From Neobacillus sp. PS2-9 (GTDB taxonomy: Bacteria > Bacillota > Bacilli > Bacillales > Cytobacillaceae): DNA of 64,000 nt. Under the pieces are notes generated by a model that saw nothing but the letters and a program-made list of their open reading frames with translations, had not been told where the DNA came from and made no database searches. The position numbers were made by a program, and so were the translations under genes. Shown here one piece after another: positions 44,233-52,739 of this stretch (positions are counted from its first letter, which is position 1; each line of letters begins with the position of its first letter). The stretch is from NCBI RefSeq assembly GCF_030915525.1, contig NZ_CP133269.1, positions 397,001-461,000 on the forward strand, written 5' to 3'.

Positions 44233-45510
44233 ATGAAGAAAATTTTAGGTTTATCTTTATCAGCAATGCTTGCAGTATCTGCGTTAGCTGGATGTTCTTC
44301 AGATAAAAATGAGAGCAGCGACAGCAGAAAACAAACCATTCGTGTTTTATCAAGTGATGATTTCGCTGGGTTTAGAGAGGATGCAATTAAGGAATTTAAT
44401 AAAAAATATCCAGACATTAAAGTAGAATTAGAACACGTTGCTTACGACCAATTACATGACAAAGAATTGGCTTCATTTAATGCTGGCGGCAGTGCAGCAT
44501 ACGATGTGGTTGACGTCGATGAAATTTGGACATCAGAGTATGCCGAAGCAGGGTTTATTTCCCCAGTGACCGAGCGTTATACAGAGGATATGAAACAAGG
44601 TATTGTCCCAGCAAGTATGAATATTGTCTCCTATAACAAAGAGTATTACGGGGTTCCAATGTTCAATGATGTTTTATTCTTCTATTATAATGAAGATTTG
44701 TTGAAACAAGCAGGATTCACTAATCCGCCACAAACATGGGATGAATTTACGCAAATGTCAAAGGTTCTTCAAGATAAAAAGCTCGTACCGGGTAATGCAA
44801 GCTCATGGGGATGGAGTTCAAATGAAGGTCTTGTCTGTTACTTTGCCCAGTTTTTAGGTTCCTTTGGCGGCAGTTTCTTTGACGATAAAGGAAAACCAGT
44901 GTTTAACAGCGAAGCCGGAGTAAAGGCTCTCCAGTATATGACAGATTCTATGAACAAAGAAAAGATTGTTGATCCTGCTTCTATAAACGCTAACGACCGC
45001 CAAATTCTTGACGCCTTTAAGAACGGTAAAACAGCATTTGTTTCCGGTTGGTCTTTCTATTGGGGAGAAATCAATGCGGATGATTCTAAGGTAAAAGGAA
45101 AAGTCAAGGTAGGTCTCATTCCAGCTGTAAATGGTGCGCCACATGCTACCGCAACTGGTTCCATGTATTTAGCGATTACACCTCAAAGTGACCATGAAGA
45201 AGCAGCGTGGAAGTTTATCAATTTCTTAGGAAGCAAAGAAATCCAAAAAGAACAGTCCTTGGCTGCTGGTTCCCTGCCAATTTGGACAGATCTTTATAGC
45301 GATGAAGAATTGAATCAAAATCACGGAGCATTGTCAGAGATGGGTAAACAATTGGAATCTACTATTTCACGTCCTTCTATAGAAGCTTACAATGAGTTCT
45401 CTAAAGAGTTACAAGTAAAGCTTCAAGAAGCATTACTAGGCAAAAAAGATGCGAAGACCGCTTTGGATGAAGCAGCGAAAACAGCGAAAGAATTAACCAG
45501 TTCTAAATAA
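44233..45510 (+). CDS. Sugar ABC transporter substrate-binding lipoprotein (FrlO-like)
   Basis: 425 residues from ATG 44233 (AGGAGGC upstream), giving signal peptide MKKILGLSLSAMLAVSALAGC with lipobox ALAGC. Family 1 solute-binding protein: TIRVLSSDDFAGFREDAIKEFNKKYP, VDEIWTSEYAEAGFISP, PMFNDVLFFYYNEDLLKQAGF. Captures an oligosaccharide or glycated amino acid outside the cell for the two permeases encoded next. Confidence 0.92.
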   Translation: MKKILGLSLSAMLAVSALAGCSSDKNESSDSRKQTIRVLSSDDFAGFREDAIKEFNKKYPDIKVELEHVAYDQLHDKELASFNAGGSAAYDVVDVDEIWTSEYAEAGFISPVTERYTEDMKQGIVPASMNIVSYNKEYYGVPMFNDVLFFYYNEDLLKQAGFTNPPQTWDEFTQMSKVLQDKKLVPGNASSWGWSSNEGLVCYFAQFLGSFGGSFFDDKGKPVFNSEAGVKALQYMTDSMNKEKIVDPASINANDRQILDAFKNGKTAFVSGWSFYWGEINADDSKVKGKVKVGLIPAVNGAPHATATGSMYLAITPQSDHEEAAWKFINFLGSKEIQKEQSLAAGSLPIWTDLYSDEELNQNHGALSEMGKQLESTISRPSIEAYNEFSKELQVKLQEALLGKKDAKTALDEAAKTAKELTSSK

Positions 45511-45586
45511 TCCTTAACTAAAGATGGACAAAGCGAATATAAATGCTCCGTTTTGTCCATCTCCATTCAATTAGAAGGAGCTAGCT

Positions 45587-46468
45587 ATGAAGAAAAATAG
45601 ACCCTTTTATTACTTGTTTCCTAGTTTTTTTGTCATATTGGGCGTTATTTTCATTCCCTTACTTTATGCATTATTCATAAGTTTTATAGATTTAACGAAG
45701 AATGTAAGAAAATTAGATAATCCAGATTTATGGAATTTTGTCGGTTTTGAAAACTACAAAAATGTGCTGACTAGCAGTGAGTTTTTCCCATCTTTATGGA
45801 AAACTTTCTATTTTACAATAACTTCTGTTGGATTTGAGTTTGTTATTGGTCTTGCCATTGCTCTAATTTTAAATGAACAGTTTAAGGGCAGAGGAATTGT
45901 CAGAGGCCTAATGCTTATACCTTGGGCGTTTCCAACCATTGTAAATGCTGTTTTGTGGAAGTGGCTTTATGATGCAGATCATGGTACCATTACAGGCTTA
46001 TTTGCAAAGCTAGGATTAACTGAAGGCTATGCCAATGTATTTGCCAGTTCTTTTTCAGCTATGAATGCAATTATCGTGGCGGATGTCTGGAAAAACACGG
46101 CGTTCATTTCCTTAATCTTGCTTGCTGCTCTACAATCCCTTCCGAAAAGTGTGTACGAGGCGGCAAATGTGGATGGGGCGAATGTTTTTAGAAGATTCTT
46201 CAAAATTACCTTGCCGCTTTTAAGCCCGGCTATCATGGTTGCATTGGTGATGCGTACGATGGAAGCCTTTAAGGTGTTTGACATCATTTACATTATGACT
46301 GGTGGTGGTCCGGCAGGAGGAACGAGAACTCTATCCTTCTTAACCTATGAATCTTCGATGATGTTTTCGAAATTCAGCTACGGGTCATCCATTGCTTTAA
46401 TGATGTCTGTCTTTATAATGATTTTCGCTTTGATTTATATTAAAATCCTATATCGAAATGTGGAGTAG
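45587..46468 (+). CDS. Sugar ABC transporter permease (FrlN/MalF-type)
   Basis: 293 residues with six TM helices. The cytoplasmic EAA loop is YEAANVDGANVFRRFFKITLPLL. Pairs with the next gene. The stop is three bases before the next ATG. Confidence 0.92.
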   Translation: MKKNRPFYYLFPSFFVILGVIFIPLLYALFISFIDLTKNVRKLDNPDLWNFVGFENYKNVLTSSEFFPSLWKTFYFTITSVGFEFVIGLAIALILNEQFKGRGIVRGLMLIPWAFPTIVNAVLWKWLYDADHGTITGLFAKLGLTEGYANVFASSFSAMNAIIVADVWKNTAFISLILLAALQSLPKSVYEAANVDGANVFRRFFKITLPLLSPAIMVALVMRTMEAFKVFDIIYIMTGGGPAGGTRTLSFLTYESSMMFSKFSYGSSIALMMSVFIMIFALIYIKILYRNVE

Positions 46469-46471
46469 ATT

Positions 46472-47320
46472 ATGAAAAGAACAAGAAAACAACAAGCATT
46501 AATATACGTCGGTGTCATGGCAGTCTTGGTGTTTACCCTTGCTCCAATATTCCTGTTAATCATGGCCACGTTTTCTTCAGGTTCAGATTTAAATGAACGA
46601 ACATTGCATTTGTTTCCTGCTCATTGGACATTTGACAACTATTCACAAATTTTCTCTGGGGAAGCAAGTGATGGCAGTTTACCACCATTTTTAACAGCCA
46701 TGAAAAACAGTTTGGTTATCTCCTTATCTACTACACTTTTATCACTATTTATTGGAGTATTTGCTGCATATGCGTATGCACGGTTTCGCTTTCGCGGTCA
46801 AAAGCCATTATTGATTTCCATTTTAGGGTTCCGGATGGTTCCAGAGATTGTCCTTCTTATCCCTTTGTATGTCATTTTCGCGAGAATGGAAATGATTAAT
46901 CAACGGTCAACATTGGTGTTGATCTATACGGCATTAAATCTGCCTTTTGTGATCTGGATGATGCAAGGATATTTTAGGGCAATTCCTGAGGCGATTGAAG
47001 AATCGGCATTAATCGATGGAGTATCTCGATTAGGAATTCTATTTCGTTTCGTCATTCCATTGTCTATTCCGGGGGTCGTTGCTACAGCTATCTATGTGTT
47101 CCTCTTATCATGGGATGAATTTATGTTTGCAAATATTTTCACCTCAACGTATGATGCCAAGACCATTACAGTTGCTATCTCGGAATTCTCGAAACGGGGA
47201 ATGGTAGACTTTGGTATGCAGATTACCGGAGGTTTCTTAGCTTCAATACCACCGATTCTATTAGCATTATTTTTCCAAAAATTTATTATCAACGGCCTAT
47301 CAGAAGGCTCAGATAAATAA
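46472..47320 (+). CDS. Sugar ABC transporter permease (FrlM/MalG-type)
   Basis: 282 residues with six TM helices. EAA loop IEESALIDGVSRLGILFRFVIPLS. No ATP-binding subunit is encoded in the operon, so it probably uses a shared ATPase such as MsmX, as known for CUT1 transporters in B. subtilis. Confidence 0.92.
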   Translation: MKRTRKQQALIYVGVMAVLVFTLAPIFLLIMATFSSGSDLNERTLHLFPAHWTFDNYSQIFSGEASDGSLPPFLTAMKNSLVISLSTTLLSLFIGVFAAYAYARFRFRGQKPLLISILGFRMVPEIVLLIPLYVIFARMEMINQRSTLVLIYTALNLPFVIWMMQGYFRAIPEAIEESALIDGVSRLGILFRFVIPLSIPGVVATAIYVFLLSWDEFMFANIFTSTYDAKTITVAISEFSKRGMVDFGMQITGGFLASIPPILLALFFQKFIINGLSEGSDK

Positions 47321-47333
47321 GGAGTAATCTATT

Positions 47334-48326
47334 ATGAGTAAATTCTTTGCAGAAGTAAACCAACAGCCAAGTGTCATTCGTGAGACGATTCGTTTAAATG
47401 AAGATGTCATCTTAAAACCAACAAAGCCATTTCTATTTACAGGAATGGGCAGTTCTTTAGCTGCATCTGAGCTTCTTGTATCCTACTTAAATCATTTTGG
47501 TATTCAGGCTTCGGCTATCGATAACTCTGAACTGCTATACTACTATTCCGATGAATTTCTAAATAAACATCAGGTATTTGTTATTTCGCAGAGCGGTGAG
47601 AGTTTCGAGGCGATTGAACTTGCCAAAAGATATCCAAATATTACTGCGATTACAAATTCACCGGGGAGTTCATTGGCTGAAAAAGCATCCAGGGTGCTTT
47701 ACACGGTTGCTGGCAAAGAGGAAGCAATTGCATCATCTAAATCATTTACGACTACTGTGGCTCTTCTGCTTTTATTAGGTTCCAAAATTGTTGGGGGAGA
47801 TTTAGCGGCAGATTTATATCATGCTGTTGATATTCTTGAGGGGCAATTTGTCCGAGCAAGCGAATATCAAGAACAAATTGGAAAATTTATTAACCCAAAT
47901 CATCCATTAGTTTTATTAGGACGCGGACCTAGTATTTATACGGCAAGACAAGGTTCTTTAACACTTAAGGAAACTGCTAGAATGTACGTGGAAGCTTTGT
48001 CAGCCCCACAATTCCGCCATGGTCCTTTTGAATTAATTAAAGAAGATTTACAAGCTATTTTCTTTAATCCAGAAGGAATCACTCATGATATTAATCAGAA
48101 ATATGTCCTTGAAATGGCAGAGTTAGGTGCAAAGGTTCTTTATGTTTCAGATGAAGCACTTGAACACGAAAATATCTCTTCCATTGTCATTCCGTCTGTT
48201 AATGAGTTTGTCAGCGTGATTACTTATTCGTTCGTTATACAGCTTGCGGCAGTGGAGCTTTCAAGTCAGCGTGGATTAGTTGCAGGCGAAGCTGAACTTA
48301 TTAGTAAAGTGACAAGGAAGGAATAG
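47334..48326 (+). CDS. SIS-domain sugar isomerase/deglycase (FrlB/AgaS-like)
   Basis: 330 residues with two sugar-isomerase domains: FTGMGSSLAASELL, FVISQSGESFEAIELA, SSKSFTTTVALL, then LLGRGPSIYTARQGSLTLKETARMYVEA and QFRHGPFELI. This layout fits FrlB (fructosamine 6-phosphate deglycase) or a related amino-sugar-phosphate deaminase/isomerase. The neighbouring kinase and transporter support an frl-like pathway. Exact substrate uncertain. Confidence 0.87.
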   Translation: MSKFFAEVNQQPSVIRETIRLNEDVILKPTKPFLFTGMGSSLAASELLVSYLNHFGIQASAIDNSELLYYYSDEFLNKHQVFVISQSGESFEAIELAKRYPNITAITNSPGSSLAEKASRVLYTVAGKEEAIASSKSFTTTVALLLLLGSKIVGGDLAADLYHAVDILEGQFVRASEYQEQIGKFINPNHPLVLLGRGPSIYTARQGSLTLKETARMYVEALSAPQFRHGPFELIKEDLQAIFFNPEGITHDINQKYVLEMAELGAKVLYVSDEALEHENISSIVIPSVNEFVSVITYSFVIQLAAVELSSQRGLVAGEAELISKVTRKE

Positions 48327-48329
48327 ACT

Positions 48330-49244
48330 ATGATTAATTTAATTGGATGCTTAACTGCGGATTTAATTTTGGCACAGGTTAAGGATCGACCAGACTTTGG
48401 GGAGGAGCACATGGTTGATGATATGATCATTCGCCCAGGTGCTCTTGCAAACACCATTTTCCCCTTGGCACAATTAGGTGTTAAGCAAAATGTCATTTCT
48501 TCATTAGGAAAAGATGAATTCGGCGAAAAGATTTATCAGGAGTTACAGCCCCTCATTGTTGATAGCATTACCAGGACAGACATTCCTACCGCTTTATCTG
48601 TGTCCGTGGTTAACCATGTAGGGTCTCGTTATTTTGTTACGTATGGTGGCAATCTTTTTGATTTTACTAAAGAGATTGTGGAAAAGGCACCTGGTTTTGA
48701 GAAGGCAAGAGCTACGATGTTTTATGGATACTTCCTCATTCCGAATTTCGGTGTGGAGGCAGCTGCCGATTGCCTAAGACGTGCAAGGTCTTGCGGCCAG
48801 ATTACTTTCTTTGATGCCAATTCGGCTATTGATGGCTGGAGTGAAAAAAGCCGACAAGAAATCATTTCACTATTACCTTATATCGATTACTTTATGCCGA
48901 ATGATGAGGAATTACTATTTCTTACAGGGTTAGATAGTATTGAGGAATCAATCAAATTCTTAATGGCTAATGGTGCAAAACAGGTTGTGGTGAAACGTGG
49001 CAGTAAGGGAGCATCCCTATATAGGGATGATGAAGCACTTCACCATGAGGGATATCCGACGACAGCCTATGATACAACTGGGGCAGGAGATAGCTTTAAT
49101 GCTGGTTTTATTTACAAACTTCTGAATGGTGGCAGTTTCTCGGATTCTCTTGCGTGCGGTAATGCCTTAGCAAGTATTGTTGTTTCCAGAAAAGAAAATC
49201 GCTATCCTGAAATTCAGGAAATTGAGGAGAGAATTAAGGTTTAA
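48330..49244 (+). CDS. PfkB-family sugar kinase (FrlD-like)
   Basis: 304 residues. N-terminal sugar-binding part (INLIGCLTADLILAQVKDRP, RPGALANTIFPLAQLG) and the C-terminal PfkB signature DTTGAGDSFNAGFIY with catalytic Asp. NDEELLFLTG is also typical. Phosphorylates the imported sugar so that the SIS enzyme can act. Three bases after the SIS gene. Last gene before a terminator. Confidence 0.9.
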   Translation: MINLIGCLTADLILAQVKDRPDFGEEHMVDDMIIRPGALANTIFPLAQLGVKQNVISSLGKDEFGEKIYQELQPLIVDSITRTDIPTALSVSVVNHVGSRYFVTYGGNLFDFTKEIVEKAPGFEKARATMFYGYFLIPNFGVEAAADCLRRARSCGQITFFDANSAIDGWSEKSRQEIISLLPYIDYFMPNDEELLFLTGLDSIEESIKFLMANGAKQVVVKRGSKGASLYRDDEALHHEGYPTTAYDTTGAGDSFNAGFIYKLLNGGSFSDSLACGNALASIVVSRKENRYPEIQEIEERIKV

Positions 49245-49328
49245 GCTGAGTAGGGTCAGAACACTGGCTTTGCACGCATTGAAAAATAACACAAAAATGT
49301 AATAAAAAGTAGTAACTGAACATAAAAA

Positions 49329-49402
49329 AACTCCTATTGTAGAAGGTATAGACCTTTGTTATGTTCCCTGAACAAACAAGTCTTCTACAAAGGGGTTTTT
49401 TC
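49329..49402 (+). terminator. Terminator of the sugar operon
   Basis: Long arms CCTATTGTAGAAG and CTTCTACAAAGGGG (with G-U pairs) separated by about 36 bases, then six T. Confidence 0.7.
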
Positions 49403-49630
49403 GCGGAATTCCGGTGCCTAGTACGAAAAATCTTGTTTCACAGAAATTGTTCCACAGTGGCTATGGTGCCAGGCACCACCCGTAGTTCCCGTGCCAGGCA
49501 CCGCCCGAATTTTGTCGAAGAATGATAGACCTTTATGTGGATTAATAGTGATAGAATGTAGTTGCAACTGAATATTGTTGGGGTGGTGGATTGTTGCGCT
49601 TCTTTCCGATTCGGGAGGGAGGTGATAATC

Positions 49631-49777
49631 TTGGAAACATTTCTTGAAATTCTACGAGAAGTTCTGAAGGGGATTATGCGTGAAGTTAGTGCATATTTCT
49701 TTCGGAAAACAATTCTAGAACACAAGAAAATCACCCTGCGCCGTAGGAAGCAAAAGGGTGATTCTCACAAAAAATAA
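49631..49777 (+). CDS. Repeated 48-residue basic amphipathic peptide, copy C
   Basis: Same ORF as at 36884, but the start is TTG instead of ATG after the same GGGAGGGAGGTGATAATC. Product differs at about nine positions (GIMREVSAYFFRKTILEHKK). The tail KGDSHKK is unchanged. Retention of the open frame and of the start context despite changes suggests selection for translation. Confidence 0.65.
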   Translation: METFLEILREVLKGIMREVSAYFFRKTILEHKKITLRRRKQKGDSHKK

Positions 49778-49817
49778 ACCTTAAACAACCATCACCCTGA
49801 AGGTAGAGGTTGCAATG

Positions 49818-49845
49818 GAGAAGTGTTAGAGCACTTCTCTTTTTT
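49818..49845 (+). terminator. Terminator of small-gene copy C
   Basis: GAGAAGTG / CACTTCTC stem then six T, identical to copy A. Confidence 0.85.
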
Positions 49846-49896
49846 ATTATATATCCATTATATACAAAAACATTCCCATTTAAAAGTGGCAGGAGA

Positions 49897-49969
49897 CCGA
49901 GGGGACGGTTCTGGTGGTTTTTTCCTTTTTCGTGATGTCTAAAAAAGCCAGGAGAACCGTCCCTGTGGT
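49897..49969. repeat. REP-like element GGGACGGTTCT...AGAACCGTCCC
   Basis: Arms GGGACGGTTCTGGTGG and GGAGAACCGTCCCTGTGG, separated by about 35 T- and A-rich bases. It ends three bases from the stop of the ComK-like gene. Confidence 0.8.
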
Positions 49970-49971
49970 GT

Positions 49972-50496
49972 TCAATGCTGTTTCTTTCTCCCTTTCTTTC
50001 GTTTCTTTGGATCAAGAAGAAAGACGACCGGATGTTTAGGTGGGCCAACGGTCAGGTCTTGTAACTGCTCTGCGTTTTGGATTTTTGTGTTGAATGATGA
50101 GAGTTTAGTTGGAACGAGTATAGAAGAACCGTTGCTAAGTAGAACGTTTGTTTTTAGAGTTAAGCTTCTCGTTCTCTTGATGTGGAAGGGGTTGAACCAG
50201 ATGGTATCTTCATGCTTGTGTGTTCTGGTTGGAAACACGACGATCCGGTCGATGGGATTGACCAGAATGGGACACATATAAACATCACCAAGAAGATCTC
50301 TAGATGTTTCAATGGCTCCGCTTAAATTATACCCTATACATTTGATACTAAGAGCGAGAATTTCTAACGGGGACATGTCGACAAGGAAGGTCCGATTAGT
50401 TTCGTGAACCTCCGTGCATGTTTTCCCAAAGCGGTCATTATGTCCCCTCATGTACATGTAATCTGGTGTGATAATATACTGTTTTTCCATAAACAA
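49972..50496 (-). CDS. comK: ComK-family competence transcription factor
   Basis: 174 residues (B. subtilis ComK has 192). Middle part CPILVNPIDRIVVFPTRTHKHEDTIW followed by FNPFHIKRTRS, VLLSNGSSILVPTKLSSFNTKIQNAEQL aligns with the conserved ComK core (IMVDP..FLFPT, W..HVHV, V.FSNG, ELP.SYNSFENQ). The C-terminus is short and very basic (KKRKKGRKKQH). TTG 50496 has AGGAG at the right distance; an ATG at 50490 is the alternative. ComK proteins activate DNA-uptake genes. This may be a second or divergent ComK. Codirectional with the XRE and sigma genes. Confidence 0.8.
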   Translation of the reverse strand: MFMEKQYIITPDYMYMRGHNDRFGKTCTEVHETNRTFLVDMSPLEILALSIKCIGYNLSGAIETSRDLLGDVYMCPILVNPIDRIVVFPTRTHKHEDTIWFNPFHIKRTRSLTLKTNVLLSNGSSILVPTKLSSFNTKIQNAEQLQDLTVGPPKHPVVFLLDPKKRKKGRKKQH

Positions 50497-50628
50497 ACAA
50501 GGTTGCTCCTTTTGCAGCCATTCTGCGGAATTTTTTTAAACGGAACTACGGGTAGTGGGTTTTTTAAGGTATTGCTAACTAGCTTCATTCACCACCCTTC
50601 TATACTATGAAAACGTCCTTGCCTCTAG

Positions 50629-50895
50629 TTAAATATCTCCTATTTCAGGAAAATCCCCCTCTTCGTATCGTTTGTCCAACATTTTTCCTACTATATCTGT
50701 AAAGGTAGAAGGAGGAACTTCTAGAATCCTTGCTAGTTTCATAATGGCGTCATAATTGGGTAAGACTTTATTATTCTCAAGATTGCTCAAATGTTTACGG
50801 CTTACCCCGGAACAGTCTGCTATTTCATCTTGTGTTTTACGTTTCCCCATACGTAACCTTACGATTAATTCCCCAATGGTCTCGTGATTCTTCAA
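50629..50895 (-). CDS. XRE-family HTH transcriptional regulator
   Basis: 88 residues. Residues 8-65 form a helix-turn-helix of the Cro/C1 type (LIVRLRMGKRKTQDEIADCSGVSRKHLSNLENNKVLPNYDAIMKLARILEVP split over the fold). The C-terminal tail is acidic. GGAGAAATCC precedes the ATG. It lies between the sigma factor and comK genes on the same strand and may control them. Confidence 0.88.
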   Translation of the reverse strand: MKNHETIGELIVRLRMGKRKTQDEIADCSGVSRKHLSNLENNKVLPNYDAIMKLARILEVPPSTFTDIVGKMLDKRYEEGDFPEIGDI

Positions 50896-51204
50896 TTGGA
50901 TTTCTCCTTTTTAAGACCATTAAATAGTTTATAAGATTAGATAGACACGTCGCCACGGTTACATTATTTGGTGATGGTAAAAATAGTTTCCTAAGGTAAA
51001 GTTTTGACCCGTAAACAGGATAATTATTTTAAAATGGACCAATTAAATCCTTTGAAAATGCATATATCACCCCAATAGTTGTTTGGTATGAAAGAAAAGT
51101 AGAATATTACAAATTTATGAATTTTTCTAAAAGAACCATGGGTAAAGCTCTTGAAGCCTGAGATTTACCCCGTTTTCATAGACTGTTTCCTAAGTAAGAA
51201 TGGT
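50896..51204. other. Intergenic gap of 309 bases
   Basis: AT-rich with no ORF of interest. On the minus strand this is the leader of the XRE gene and the tail of the sigma gene. A weak hairpin near 51140 (GAGATTTACC-like) is not convincing. Confidence 0.4.
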
Positions 51205-51687
51205 TTAGTTCAGAGGCATATTTCTTAATTTCTGTAATGCCCCTATCTTCCATTGCTTCACGGCTGAAACAGACACGTTTTCTTCAACCGCCAGATCCTT
51301 CATGGATTGATCATGGAGGATGACACCCACCACCCATTTTGTTTCTTTTTCTGTCAGTCCATGGCAATAAGAAAGCAGAATCTCAGCATCAAAAGGGATG
51401 TCAGGATTTTGGTCCTGTACAGTTTCCCAATACTCTTCTTTTGGATAAGTGACCATGGTCTCATCCTTATTTTTTTGTGACAGCTCCATTAGGAGTTTCC
51501 CTTTTATATAGGTATACGCATAGTTGGTGAAGCTTCCTTTTTCTGGGTTAAAGCGATTGTCTGCCTCCCAAAGGGCAATTAATGCTGCTTGATAGAATTC
51601 ATCCAGGTTGCGGTAAAGATGAAGAGAGTGCATGATTTTATGAATCATAGGGTTATACTGCTCGACTAACTGATTAAAGCTATCCAT
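51205..51687 (-). CDS. Sigma-70 family RNA polymerase sigma factor
   Basis: 160 residues from ATG 51687, which has AAAGGA upstream; an ATG at 51711 lacks one. Region 2: YNPMIHKIMHSLHLYRNLDEFYQAALIALWEADNRF and FTNYAYTYIKGKLL. Region 4: LTEKETKWVVGVILHDQSMKDLAVEENVSVSAVKQWKIGALQKLR. Shape is that of small SigH/ComX-like factors. Located near a ComK-family gene, so a competence-related role is possible but unproven. Confidence 0.88.
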   Translation of the reverse strand: MDSFNQLVEQYNPMIHKIMHSLHLYRNLDEFYQAALIALWEADNRFNPEKGSFTNYAYTYIKGKLLMELSQKNKDETMVTYPKEEYWETVQDQNPDIPFDAEILLSYCHGLTEKETKWVVGVILHDQSMKDLAVEENVSVSAVKQWKIGALQKLRNMPLN

Positions 51688-51882
51688 TGCTGGATCCTTT
51701 CGGGACAGCATGCTTCCGGTTTATTCCTAGGTAGCTTAAAGATAACGAGAATAAAAGTTTTAATCGAATCGAGCTTTTTCATTTTTGAAAGGGAAAAGCG
51801 GAGGAAAAGAGTCCCTTTTGGCCACAAAAAACAAATTTGAAGCTGTTTTTTGCAAACTTGAACCGTTTTGATATGAACTTGG

Positions 51883-51906
51883 ACCAGAGGGACGGTTCTG
51901 GTGGTT
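51883..51906. repeat. Half REP-like element
   Basis: GACCAGAGGGACGGTTCTGG without the facing AGAACCGTCCC arm. Confidence 0.6.
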
Positions 51907-52014
51907 TCCTTTGGTTTAAAGTAAAATCCCGAAAGGGATGAAATAAACGTAAGTAGTAAGGCGCTTTAGGAATAAATTATTATCTAAGCTATCGGGAGTG
52001 GACAGAGCCATGGG

Positions 52015-52402
52015 AACCATTCCAGGTCCCTGCCTAATAATCGTCACAATCACCACTTTGAGTTCATTTTAATGAAAGAAAAGATCAAAAAAACTGTCAG
52101 TAATCGACATTCTTTTTGGTGATTTTAAAGCAAGAAACTAGTCTTTACTAGGATTTATCCTTCTATTAACTAAACGTTTGATTAGTATCGGAAAAGAGTG
52201 AAAGTAACAGGAATGTGTCGGTTGAAGAGAAAAGACAAGGATCTTGTGGAATGGTAGGGTAATAAGCGGATCAATCACCGACATTCTTTTTAAGTATGTT
52301 TGTCCGGGAATATGTATAGGGAGCTGTTCATGTTTGTTTTAATTAATCGTTTAGTTAGTATAGCTGATAGGGAGAATAGGTGAAATATGTAGGTTTATAG
52401 GG
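52015..52402. repeat. Long interspersed repeat, copy 3
   Basis: Begins with the CCTGCCTAATAATCGTCACAA module and TTTGAGTTCATTTTAATGAA. Then come first half GACATTCTTTTTGGTGATTT with TTAACTAAACGTTTGATTAG, and second half CCGACATTCTTTTTAAGTAT with TTAATTAATCGTTTAGTTAG. Followed directly by a REP-like element. Confidence 0.75.
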
Positions 52403-52405
52403 AAT

Positions 52406-52480
52406 GGACCGCTGGGACGGTTCTGGTGGCTTTACCCTCTTCGAGGATTTTTATGAGCCAAAGGAACCGTCCCTGTGGTA
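52406..52480. repeat. REP-like element GGGACGGTTCT...GGAACCGTCCC
   Basis: Arms GGGACGGTTCTGGTGGC and GGAACCGTCCCTGTGG with a 35-base centre containing CCTCTTCGAGG. Confidence 0.8.
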
Positions 52481-52572
52481 TAGAGATTTTCGTATCAAAC
52501 TGAGGGAGTTGAAGAAGGAATGTTATAATAAAACATCGAAATTAACCTAAGATAATACAATTGGTGGTTATT

Positions 52573-52725
52573 ATGCAGGATAAACTAAAAGATTTTCTTA
52601 ATGATGAACCTTGGTTGATAATTGATGAAAGCAAGGCAGATTTTCTTAATAAAAAATTAAAGAAGAACTTTCTCCTAATCATCTTTTTAACGGAAAAAAA
52701 GTTGTTGCAGTGTGCAGATCAATAA
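52573..52725 (+). pseudogene. Small gene with frameshift upstream of the deacetylase
   Basis: ATG 52573 starts MQDKLKDFLNDEPWLIIDES. From about 52655 the frame that makes sense changes: the +1 frame reads KEELSPNHLFNGKKVVAVCRS, while the annotated frame ends in a low-quality tail at 52725. Restoring one A in TTAAAGAAG would join them. Family unknown. Confidence 0.45.
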
Positions 52726-52739
52726 GGTGGAGGGATTAT

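Larger units (their letters stand above)
49455..49895 (+). repeat. Small-gene repeat element, copy C (complete)
   Basis: Two REP-like GTGCCAGGCACC palindromes (49468, 49492), the GTCGAAGAATGATAG leader, GATAGAATG, the 48-codon ORF, 3' stem and terminator. About 92% or more identical to copy A by eye across 350 bases. Confidence 0.8.
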
